A program made the translations under genes and the position numbers. The notes under the pieces were generated by a model. The model saw only the letters and a list, made by a program, of their open reading frames with translations, was not told where the DNA came from and did no database searches. From assembly GCF_016031655.1 (NCBI RefSeq), contig NZ_JACCHQ010000006.1:1-64000 (forward strand): a stretch of 64,000 nucleotides of DNA, read 5' to 3'. Positions 1 through 7,023 of this stretch are shown piece after piece. The stretch's first letter is position 1. Each line of letters opens with the position of its first letter. The stretch is from Bradyrhizobium glycinis. GTDB taxonomy: Bacteria > Pseudomonadota > Alphaproteobacteria > Rhizobiales > Xanthobacteraceae.

Positions 1-945
1 GGTGACGGTCAGATCCGCACCTGTCGAGCTCCTCAGCGTGACGGCGCCGCCCACAACGGTCGAGGCGGTCTGGCCGACGCTCGTGGCGATCGTCGCAGCA
101 CCGGAGCTGATGGCAACTGTCTTGACGCCGCTGGCGAGATCGATCGCGGTGAACAGATCGTCGACGGTTGCAAGCGTTGCCGGCGTGCCGGTGCTACCGA
201 GATAGACGGTGGTGTTGCCGCTGCCGTCGGTGACGAGATGGCCGCTGACGCCCGAACCGGCGGGAACACCGGTCGCCGCCGGCGCGACGCCGGCGCGGAA
301 GGTGATGGTCTTGCCGTTCACGGTCAGGGTGTCGCCGTCGGCGGGCTGGGCGTTGCCGGCCAGACCGCTGGCGCTCGTGCCGTTGGTGGCGATCAGGGTG
401 ATGGTGCCTTCCAGGGTCGTGGTACCGCCGGCGCCGGTCGTTGCGCCAGTGCCTGCGAAGACGCCGATGCTGGCGCCGAGCGTGCTGGTGCCGGTCGCCG
501 CGGTGATGCCGCCGGCCGCGCCGCTATAGAGCACGTTGCTGCTCGCGGTGGCGCTGGCGAAGCTCGTCGTGCCACGCAGGTCGGCCGCCGTCGCTCCGGA
601 GATGGTGGCGGAGACGTTGGACTTGGTGGAATAGCCGACCGTGGTCTGCAGCGCCTGGTTGGCGATCGACTTGGCAGAGTCGATCAGCTTCTGCAGCGAG
701 GTGATGCCGGTGTTGGCAGCCTGCAGCACCTGCACGCCGTTGGCGATGCCGTCAAGCAGGTTGTTGATGTCGCTGGCGCGGTTGTCGAGCGACTGGGCGG
801 TGAAGAAGTTGGTGGGATTGTCCAGGGCCGAGTTGACGCTCTTGCCGGTCGACAGACGGTTCTGCGTGGTGGCGAGAAGGTCAGCGGTGGACTGGAGAGA
901 CAGCAGGTTCTGACGAACCGATGCGGAGAGGACGATACCGGACAT
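1..945 (-). CDS. fliC: Flagellin, N-terminal part (cut by window edge)
   Basis: Structural subunit of the flagellar filament, exported by the flagellar type III system. The visible 315 residues begin MSGIVLSASVRQNLLSLQ and continue with the flagellin D0/D1 coiled-coil signature (LLATTQNRLSTGKSVNSALD, then LDGIANGVQVLQAANTGI). After about residue 110 comes a low-complexity Gly/Ala/Thr region and an insert starting DTLTVNGKTITF. The C-terminal D0/D1 half lies beyond position 1, so this is a long flagellin (over 315 residues), which fits the thick-filament type of Bradyrhizobium better than a short lateral flagellin (inference). The start is the ATG at 945, preceded by an AAAGGTAA ribosome-binding site that sits in a small hairpin. 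It is divergent from flbT. Confidence 0.93.
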   Translation of the reverse strand, partial: MSGIVLSASVRQNLLSLQSTADLLATTQNRLSTGKSVNSALDNPTNFFTAQSLDNRASDINNLLDGIANGVQVLQAANTGITSLQKLIDSAKSIANQALQTTVGYSTKSNVSATISGATAADLRGTTSFASATASSNVLYSGAAGGITAATGTSTLGASIGVFAGTGATTGAGGTTTLEGTITLIATNGTSASGLAGNAQPADGDTLTVNGKTITFRAGVAPAATGVPAGSGVSGHLVTDGSGNTTVYLGSTGTPATLATVDDLFTAIDLASGVKTVAISSGAATIATSVGQTASTVVGGAVTLRSSTGADLTVT

Positions 946-1265
946 GACTCTGTTACCTTTCTGGTAAACGACGCTACTGTTACACGTCTGCTTGGATCGC
1001 GATGGACCCAGCGACGGCGGACCGTGGCGCCGAGACCTCTAACGAAACATGAAATGAAACCCGCGCTTTTGCCCGGTCACGCGTGATTCGGTCCCGGAAG
1101 CAACGCCCATGGCTGCACCGCCGCACGGAGCTCGCGCTTGAAAGCATTGAGCTTTTTGGCGCGAAAAGCCCAGATTTACAGCTCGTTAACTAGTTGCGAG
1201 CGAGAATCGCGTCCTGACAGGCCGCAACGAACGCTCGGTTACGAAAGCGTTGATGGAGAACAGGA
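946..1265. other. Divergent leader region between flagellin and flbT
   Basis: These 320 bases hold the 5' leaders of the divergent flagellin and flbT genes. I see no convincing gene here. In particular, no flaF-like frame is present, although flaF often lies next to flagellin and flbT in alphaproteobacteria. A GGAGAACAGG ribosome-binding site precedes the flbT ATG. I could not identify a clear sigma-28 or sigma-54 promoter. Confidence 0.5.
953..967 (-). promoter_or_regulatory. Hairpin covering the flagellin ribosome-binding site
   Basis: On the minus strand a perfect 5-bp stem (TTACC / GGTAA, 5-nt loop) lies 8-22 nt upstream of the flagellin ATG and contains the only plausible Shine-Dalgarno sequence. 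FlbT is known in Caulobacter to act on flagellin mRNA leaders, so this could be a translational control element. The stem is short, so the role is an inference. Confidence 0.35.
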
Positions 1266-1706
1266 ATGGCCCTCAAGGTCGAGCTCAAACCGCACGAACG
1301 CATCATCGTCGGCAATTCCGTGATCACCAACACCGACCAGCGGGCCCGTCTCCTGATCGATGGCGAGAACGTGCCGATCCTGCGCGAGCGCGACATCCTC
1401 ACGCCGGAGACCGCCAACACGCCTGCCAAGCTCGTCTATCTGGCGGTCCAGCTTATGTACATCTCCCCAGATCCGCAGACCCAGCACGGCACTTATTTCA
1501 ATCTGGTGCGGGACATCGTCACCGCGGTGCCGAGCTCCTGGCCGATCATCGAAGGCATCAACAACAATATCCTGAACGGCGACCTCTACCGGGCGCTGAA
1601 GGAAGCCCGCAAGCTGATCGCCTATGAGGAGAAGCTGCGCAACCAGTTCGAGGCCACTCATCCCAAGGCGGCAGCGGACAAGGACGACGTCAGCACCGCG
1701 GCCTAA
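1266..1706 (+). CDS. flbT: Flagellar biosynthesis repressor FlbT
   Basis: FlbT family (146 residues, usual length about 130-150). It is a cytoplasmic post-transcriptional regulator that couples flagellin translation to hook completion; in Caulobacter it represses flagellin mRNA, while in some rhizobia it acts positively. The N-terminus MALKVELKPHERIIVGNSVI and the central LLIDGENVPILRERDILTP followed by LAVQLMYI match the family closely. The ATG at 1266 has a GGAGA-type ribosome-binding site. The gene is divergent from the flagellin and closed by a strong hairpin, so it is probably monocistronic here. No flaF is adjacent. Confidence 0.93.
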   Translation: MALKVELKPHERIIVGNSVITNTDQRARLLIDGENVPILRERDILTPETANTPAKLVYLAVQLMYISPDPQTQHGTYFNLVRDIVTAVPSSWPIIEGINNNILNGDLYRALKEARKLIAYEEKLRNQFEATHPKAAADKDDVSTAA

Positions 1707-1722
1707 TACAGGCATTCGCGCC

Positions 1723-1766
1723 AACGACAACGGCCCCGGATCGCCTTCGGGGCCGTTGTCGTTTCA
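1723..1766. terminator. Strong hairpin terminator between flbT and the PLP decarboxylase
   Basis: A perfect 15-bp inverted repeat (1723-1737 against 1749-1763, 11-nt loop) follows the flbT stop by 16 nt and precedes the end of the convergent decarboxylase gene. The right arm ends in GTTGTCGTTTC on the plus strand. It probably terminates transcription from both sides. Confidence 0.8.
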
Positions 1767-1779
1767 GGCGTTCGTCAAG

Positions 1780-3276
1780 CTATTGCGCCGCAAGCGGCGG
1801 CGCGTCGACCTCGATCACTCCGCCGCTCCGCTGTCCACCGAACTGCAGCACGGCCGCGACCAGCGCATCGATGTCCGCCTCCTCTGTGCGGTGATTGACG
1901 ATCGCGGCGCGGATCGCGAACTTTCCGTCCAGCGTCGTGCTCGAGGGCGCGGCGATGCCGGACTCCTGGACGTCGGCGACGATCTCGCGATTGACCGCAT
2001 CGCCGCTGCGGTAGCGGAAGCAGACGATGTTGAGATTGACCGGCGCCAGCAATTCCAGCCGCGGTTCGGCCAGCACCCGGGCCTCTAGATATCTGGCGAG
2101 CGCGCAGCTTCGTGCGATTGCCCGGCCCAGCCGATCGGTGCCGAACGTCTTCAGCGTGAACCACGTCTTCAGCGCGCGAAAGCCGCGCGACAGATCGGGA
2201 CCGAGATCGCAAGGCCAGACCGCGCCCGCCGCAAGCCCCCTCGCCGCGCGACTGAGATAGGCCGCCGGCTGCGCGAAGGCCTGCCGATGCTGCTCGCCGT
2301 CGCGCACCAGCAGGAAGCCAGCGTCGTACGGAACCTGCCCCCATTTGTGGAAATCGAGTGCGATGGAATCCGCAAGCTCGATGCCGCCGAGCAGGGGCGC
2401 AAGCTCCGGCGACAGGATTGCGAGCGCACCGAAAGCGCCGTCGACGTGAAACCAGATTCCTTCCTCGCGGCATAGTGCAGCAATCGCCCTGAGGTCGTCG
2501 ATCGCCCCGATATCGACCGTGCCGGCGGATGCGACCACCAGGAAAGGCTTGAAGCCGACCTCGCAATCGACCGCGATCTGCGCGCGCAATGCGGCAACGT
2601 CGATGCGATGATCGGCATCGACTGCGATCTTGCGCAGCGCATCGGTGCCGAGCCCGGCAATGTCCATCGCCCTCGAGATGCAGCCATGCGCTGCCCGCGA
2701 CGTATAGGCCGTGAGCAGCGCACCGTCATTGCCGATGCCGTGCTGCCGCGCCAGCGTGCCGAGCGCGGTGGTGCGCGCCACCAGCACGGCCATCAGATTG
2801 GCCATCGACGTGCCCGTGACGAAGACGCCGCTTGCGCTCTCGGGAAAGAGGAACAGGCGGCGCATCCAGTCGACGATCTGGCGCTCCACCTCGATCGGCA
2901 TGTGGTCGCGTCCGCCGAGATTGGCGTTGAGGCCGGCGGCGAGCATCTCCGCGATCATGCCGACGGCGGTGCCGCCGCCATGCACCCAGCCCATGAAGCC
3001 GGGATGGACGTTGCCGGTCGCATAGGGCGCGACATGCTCGGAATATTCGCGATAGACCTCGGCGAGGTCGCTCGCCTCGCGCGGCACGTCCGACCTGAAT
3101 GCCGCGCGGACGTCATCTGGGATCGGCCGCCAGACGGGGCGCGCCCGGACGTTGGCGATGCCGTCGATCGTCTCGTCCAGCATGCGATGGGCCAGCGCGC
3201 GAAACTCGCTCCAGTCCTGCGGATCGAGCGGGGTATCCGTGACGGAGCTTTGCGTATTGCGGATGATCTCGTTCAT
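1780..3276 (-). CDS. PLP-dependent (group II-like) amino acid decarboxylase
   Basis: 498-residue fold-type I PLP enzyme of the pyridoxal-dependent decarboxylase family (aromatic-L-amino-acid, glutamate and 2,4-diaminobutyrate decarboxylase group). Visible catalytic residues: the ring-stacking His197 (SRAAHGC), cofactor-binding Asp279 (FHVDGAFGA) and Schiff-base Lys311 (LDFHKWGQVPYDAG). The early PGFMGWVHGGG stretch matches the substrate region of the family. All key residues are present, so it should be active; the substrate cannot be read from sequence. The ATG at 3276 overlaps the stop of the ATP-grasp gene in an ATGA, implying translational coupling. It is the last gene of a four-gene operon embedded in flagellar genes. 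Confidence 0.85.
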   Translation of the reverse strand: MNEIIRNTQSSVTDTPLDPQDWSEFRALAHRMLDETIDGIANVRARPVWRPIPDDVRAAFRSDVPREASDLAEVYREYSEHVAPYATGNVHPGFMGWVHGGGTAVGMIAEMLAAGLNANLGGRDHMPIEVERQIVDWMRRLFLFPESASGVFVTGTSMANLMAVLVARTTALGTLARQHGIGNDGALLTAYTSRAAHGCISRAMDIAGLGTDALRKIAVDADHRIDVAALRAQIAVDCEVGFKPFLVVASAGTVDIGAIDDLRAIAALCREEGIWFHVDGAFGALAILSPELAPLLGGIELADSIALDFHKWGQVPYDAGFLLVRDGEQHRQAFAQPAAYLSRAARGLAAGAVWPCDLGPDLSRGFRALKTWFTLKTFGTDRLGRAIARSCALARYLEARVLAEPRLELLAPVNLNIVCFRYRSGDAVNREIVADVQESGIAAPSSTTLDGKFAIRAAIVNHRTEEADIDALVAAVLQFGGQRSGGVIEVDAPPLAAQ

Positions 3277-4526
3277 GCTGCGCTTTCCCTGCCCGTCTTT
3301 GCGTGCCGCGACAGCATCGCCGTGAACGCGACAAAGATCTTGCGCATCTGCGGCGGCTTGTAGGGAAACACGACCGGCGAATCCATGTTGTGCACGACGG
3401 CGGTGTTGTCGGCCTCGAACACCAGAAGCTCGCCGGCCGCGTTCTCGGCGCAATCGACGATGAAATAGTCGAGGCCGACGCGCCGGCTCATCTCCTCCAG
3501 CGCGTTTCCGTGGCGCGCGCCGAAGGCATGGTCGAAGTCGCGCATGAAGACGGCTTCCTCGGCCCGCTTCTCTTCGCTGAAGGCCATGTACGCGTTGAGA
3601 TACCAGATGTCCCAACGGTCGGCGATCGCCATGTGGCACGCGTACGGCTTGCCGTCGACGATGGCGAGGCGATACTTGCGGTAGAGCCCGTCGGGGCTCA
3701 CATAATCGACGAAGCGTGCGACGAAGAAGTCCTGCTCTTTCCGTTCGGCGAGATAGGCCGCGATAGCTGCCGCATCGTCGAGCTTCGCGAGCCCGACGCC
3801 GGCATGCGAGCCGCGCGGCCGTGCGATCATCGGAAAGTGCAATTCGCCCGCAATGTCCTCGCATGCGATCCGCGCCTGCGCGAGATCCGATAATTGCGCG
3901 CGCGTTGCGTGGATGGTCGCGGGAATGTCGAGGCCGGGCACGTCCATCAGCAGCCGATACAGCTTGTCGCGATCGAGATTGCCGATGCGATCGGGGCGAT
4001 TGAGCAGCGGCCGCGGCCAGTGCGGCGCGGCCTCTTCGATCAGCGCGAGCGCCTCACGGCATTCCTCGGAATCGGACGCGACCACGATGGCCACGTCGTG
4101 CTCCGGCAAGGTCTCGGGCAAACCGACGCCCTTGATCACATAGAGGGTCAACAGCTCGACATCGGAGCCTTCGAGCAGGAAATCAATCGGCGTGTTGCCG
4201 CCCATGTCGATGTCGGCTGCAAGCGCGAGCAGGCGCAGGCCCGACTTCGGAGCCGCGCTAGGCGTTCGGAACAATTGATGGAAGGCCAGCACCTCGGATT
4301 GGATCGCAAGCCCCCGATCCTTGTCGCCCAGCAGCTGGGTGATCAACGACAGGTCCAGCCCCTCGCCCGCCAGCGCGGTCCCCGCCGCGATGCGCGCGAC
4401 GAGCTGGTCGCGCAACGGATGCAGATCGACGCCTTCGAAGGCCCGGCGCGTCAGCTCTGCAAAGCCGATGCGGTCGGCATAGTTCGCTGCGGCGAGGCCG
4501 ACCGGCGCGGAAACCGGATGCTGCAT
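3273..4526 (-). CDS. ATP-grasp domain protein, putative carboxylate-amine ligase
   Basis: 417-residue cytoplasmic protein. The C-terminal half looks like an ATP-grasp fold of RimK/glutathione-synthetase type: HFPMIARPRGSHAGVGLAKL (ATP-binding strand and loop), QDFFVARFVDY, a basic YRKYRLAIVDGKPY, and an acidic metal-binding end LLVFEADNTAVVHN. The N-terminal about 180 residues carry a Rossmann-like preATP-grasp region (LRLLALAADIDMGGNTPIDF). Such enzymes join a carboxylate to an amine using ATP. One base separates it from the upstream PLP gene and it overlaps the downstream decarboxylase by 4 nt, so the three are probably made together. The product is unknown; a peptide or amide of an amino acid or amine is a reasonable guess. 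Confidence 0.75.
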   Translation of the reverse strand: MQHPVSAPVGLAAANYADRIGFAELTRRAFEGVDLHPLRDQLVARIAAGTALAGEGLDLSLITQLLGDKDRGLAIQSEVLAFHQLFRTPSAAPKSGLRLLALAADIDMGGNTPIDFLLEGSDVELLTLYVIKGVGLPETLPEHDVAIVVASDSEECREALALIEEAAPHWPRPLLNRPDRIGNLDRDKLYRLLMDVPGLDIPATIHATRAQLSDLAQARIACEDIAGELHFPMIARPRGSHAGVGLAKLDDAAAIAAYLAERKEQDFFVARFVDYVSPDGLYRKYRLAIVDGKPYACHMAIADRWDIWYLNAYMAFSEEKRAEEAVFMRDFDHAFGARHGNALEEMSRRVGLDYFIVDCAENAAGELLVFEADNTAVVHNMDSPVVFPYKPPQMRKIFVAFTAMLSRHAKTGRESAA

Positions 4527-4527
4527 C

Positions 4528-6156
4528 TCACACCTCGAACGCGGACTTTACCGGCACGGCCGCCGCTGCGCCACCGGCGAGCAGCAGCTCGATCTTCACC
4601 AGGACGTGGGCGATCTGGTCGAGGAGGTGCTGCACATTGTGTTGCGCCTCCGCCCTGTCCGGCGACCAGGCCTCAGTCACGAGCCGCGCGCCGACGCAGA
4701 GGCGCAGCACGGCCTGCGGCGTCTCGTCCTGCCGCTCCAGCCGCACCGACTGGCCGATCAGGCAGCGCTGCGCGGCGACCTGACGGTCCTCCGCGCTGCC
4801 GTTGATCTCTTCGCTGACGTCACGCGCCAGCGCGCGATGAACAGAAGTGGTGTCGGCAATAGACACTGGCTTGCCGCCGCGCAGCAGCATGAACGGAAAG
4901 ATGGTCGGTTGCGCGAATTCCTCGTCGTCGATGCCGGCCACGTGGGTCGTGGCCGAAACAGCGCGCAACGACGGCGACAATGCGATCATGCTGTCGATGC
5001 CGGCAGCGAGCTCGGCGAGCATCCCGGCGCGGAAAGCCGCGGGCACGGCGTAGTAGCGGCCGATCTCGGCCAGCGCCGCCTCCCAGCGCAGCCATTGACC
5101 GAAATTCGGACGACGTTCGAAGCGCGAACGCAGCGCCGTCCAGGCCATCGGCCAGTCGCAGCGGCCGGCGTAGTCGAAGATGCCAGGCGCGATTCCCTCG
5201 ATGCGATCGATCGATCGCGAGAGGCCCTTCGGCACCAGCAGCGCACCGCTGAAGGCAGGTCCGCCGAAGAATTTTGAGCCGGTGATCAGCACCATATAGC
5301 CGCGGTCGAGATAGGAGCGCAGCCGCCGGCGGCCGAGCCGGGCCTGGCAGGCGTCGATGACGATCTGGACCTTGCGCGGCCAGCGTCGCGCGATGTCGTC
5401 GAGGCAGGCCGTGCTGGGTGCACGCCATCCGAGCTTGGAGCAATCCATGATCTGGAGCAGCACGGGCGCGCCTTGCGCGATCGTGGCCTCGACCGCATGC
5501 AGCACCGCTTCATCGGCATCGGCGCGCATCGCGATCCCGGCCCCCGGCGCGCGCAATGGCAGCGAGATGCTGGCGCCGGCCAGCCCCGCGACCGCGCCGT
5601 CCTTGCGAACCGCAAAGCCGCTCGCCGTCAGGGTGCTGAAATGATGTCCACGCGCGGTATGGGCCGTGCCGCTGCCGGTCTGGTCGGCGCCGACCACGAT
5701 CGTCACAGGCCGCGCGCCGAGCATCGTGCTCGCCAGGAAAAGGGCATGGAGCTGGGAGTCCGTGCCGGATGGCGAGAACACCACGTCGACGCGCGGCGAG
5801 AGCTGGAGATGACCGCGCAGCTCGTGGCGCATATCCTCGCAGCGTGCATCGAAAGCGAGCTCGACCTCGTCGAGCAGGCACTTGTGCATCAGCTCTTCGC
5901 ACGCCAGCGCGGCTCGGTCATAGGCCGCCTGCGAGATCGTCGACGCGGTCGAGGAGGCGAAATTCCAGACCTCCGGCTCCGGTGAAGCCGGGCAGCCATA
6001 GGCGTTGACGCGGCCCGTGGGATCGAGCGCCAGGCGCGGATCTCCGCCGGAAACGAGCAGCGTGTCGAGCGGCGTGAAGAGGTCGCGCAGGCGATAACGC
6101 GAGCCGCCGTCGGCGGCGCGTTGCATCTCAGGCCGAGGGGATGCGCCGCCGCTCAT
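4528..6156 (-). CDS. PLP-dependent fold-type I enzyme of unknown substrate
   Basis: About 542 residues from the ATG at 6156. The PLP sites are clear: SPSGTDSQLH (phosphate cup, about 128-137), IVIDACQARLG with Asp268 for the pyridine nitrogen, and ITGSKFFGGPAFSGALLVP with Lys295 as the Schiff base. The SK-FFGGP context resembles class V aminotransferase/lyase-like enzymes. Two PLP enzymes in one operon suggest a dedicated amino acid-derived product. The start is uncertain: an ATG at 6180 would overlap the upstream gene by 14 nt, and one at 6126 is also possible; none has a strong ribosome-binding site. The stop lies one base before the ATP-grasp start. Confidence 0.72.
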   Translation of the reverse strand: MSGGASPRPEMQRAADGGSRYRLRDLFTPLDTLLVSGGDPRLALDPTGRVNAYGCPASPEPEVWNFASSTASTISQAAYDRAALACEELMHKCLLDEVELAFDARCEDMRHELRGHLQLSPRVDVVFSPSGTDSQLHALFLASTMLGARPVTIVVGADQTGSGTAHTARGHHFSTLTASGFAVRKDGAVAGLAGASISLPLRAPGAGIAMRADADEAVLHAVEATIAQGAPVLLQIMDCSKLGWRAPSTACLDDIARRWPRKVQIVIDACQARLGRRRLRSYLDRGYMVLITGSKFFGGPAFSGALLVPKGLSRSIDRIEGIAPGIFDYAGRCDWPMAWTALRSRFERRPNFGQWLRWEAALAEIGRYYAVPAAFRAGMLAELAAGIDSMIALSPSLRAVSATTHVAGIDDEEFAQPTIFPFMLLRGGKPVSIADTTSVHRALARDVSEEINGSAEDRQVAAQRCLIGQSVRLERQDETPQAVLRLCVGARLVTEAWSPDRAEAQHNVQHLLDQIAHVLVKIELLLAGGAAAAVPVKSAFEV

Positions 6157-6166
6157 CCCGAAGGGC

Positions 6167-6952
6167 TCACGCCGCGGCATCGGCCGCCGCCGCAGGCGCG
6201 GCTGCGAATTGCGAGGCGACGTCGCCGTGGAACACCGACGGCCCGACGTGGTCGAGCGGGCTCTGAATGTCGGCCCAGATCTCGCCGCCGATGTCGGTCC
6301 AGCGCTTGCAGAAGGCGAAGTCCTCGGACAGATACGTGCCGGTCGCCGGATCGATGATACATTCGAACAGCGCGAACCGGTTCCGGCTCGCCGCCAGCGT
6401 ATCGTTCGAATGCTCGCGGAAGAATTGCAGGCTCGCATAGTCCGGGTGGCGGCACATCGCCTCCAGCACGTGACGCCGGATCATCAGGAAGCCGGTGCCG
6501 GCATAGCGCACGCGGGTGAATCCGTTGACCACCACGATGCGGTCGGGATCCTCGATCTCGAGCACGTAGTCGAGCGAGGCGGCCGGCACGTCGGCCCGAC
6601 CTGCCTGGATCGCCCGCGCGGCCTTGTCCCAGTTGACCCGCTTGATCGGATAGCAGCCGGCGACGACGTCCGCGCCGCATTCGATCAGGCGGAACACCTG
6701 CTCCGGCTTGAAGCCGATATCGGCATCGATGAACAGGAAATGCGTCGCCTTCGGATCGTCCAGAAACATCGCGGCCAGATTGGCGCGCGCACGGGTGATC
6801 AGCGCGTCGCCGTCCCGCAAGAGAACCTTGAGCTCGAGATTGGACATGCCGTGCACGGCCCGCTGCAGCGCGAAGATCGAGCTCGCATAGATGCTCGACA
6901 CCTGCCCGCCGAAGCAAGGCGTCGCCACCACCAGCTGCATCTTGTCCGACAT
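6167..6952 (-). CDS. Glycosyltransferase-like (GT-A) protein, first gene of the operon
   Basis: 261 residues. The N-terminus MQLVVATPCFGGQVSSIYAS resembles nucleotide-sugar glycosyltransferase starts, followed by ALITRARANLAAMFL and a DxD-type motif FLFIDADIGF (about residues 73-82), as in GT-A enzymes. Later YAGTGFLMIRR and YLSEDFAFCKRW could form the acceptor site, and the tail is Ala-rich. No signal peptide or membrane segment is visible, so it is probably cytoplasmic. The ATG at 6952 has a GGCGGAG ribosome-binding site. It opens the four-gene minus-strand operon and has a CtrA-type box just upstream. In a flagellar locus, flagellin or flagellar-part glycosylation is one possibility, but the donor and acceptor are unknown. 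Confidence 0.72.
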   Translation of the reverse strand: MSDKMQLVVATPCFGGQVSSIYASSIFALQRAVHGMSNLELKVLLRDGDALITRARANLAAMFLDDPKATHFLFIDADIGFKPEQVFRLIECGADVVAGCYPIKRVNWDKAARAIQAGRADVPAASLDYVLEIEDPDRIVVVNGFTRVRYAGTGFLMIRRHVLEAMCRHPDYASLQFFREHSNDTLAASRNRFALFECIIDPATGTYLSEDFAFCKRWTDIGGEIWADIQSPLDHVGPSVFHGDVASQFAAAPAAAADAAA

Positions 6953-7001
6953 CGATCGCTCCGCCCCGCCGCATTCCTCACCAAGAGGTAAACAGGCATG
7001 G

Positions 7002-7017
7002 TTAACGGCGTGTTAAC
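7002..7017 (-). promoter_or_regulatory. CtrA-type box (TTAA-N7-TTAAC)
   Basis: TTAA, seven bases, TTAAC: a perfect match to the CtrA consensus of alphaproteobacteria, and palindromic as GTTAAC-N5-GTTAAC. It lies about 50 bp upstream of the glycosyltransferase-like gene and just after the flgL stop, so it most likely controls the four-gene operon rather than flgL. Binding is inferred from sequence only. Confidence 0.6.
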
Positions 7018-7023
7018 GCCTCC

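Noticed and set aside
238-1086. Plus-strand frame opposite the flagellin
   Set aside because: The opposite strand reads a clear flagellin; the antisense product is compositionally biased and unlike any protein.
1138-1323. Small frame overlapping the flbT start as a candidate flaF
   Set aside because: No FlaF similarity, Ser/Arg-rich composition, and it runs out of frame into flbT.
3273-3864. N-terminal extension of the PLP decarboxylase across the ATP-grasp gene
   Set aside because: The extra region is an out-of-frame reading of the ATP-grasp gene; the ATGA overlap at 3276 gives the natural start.
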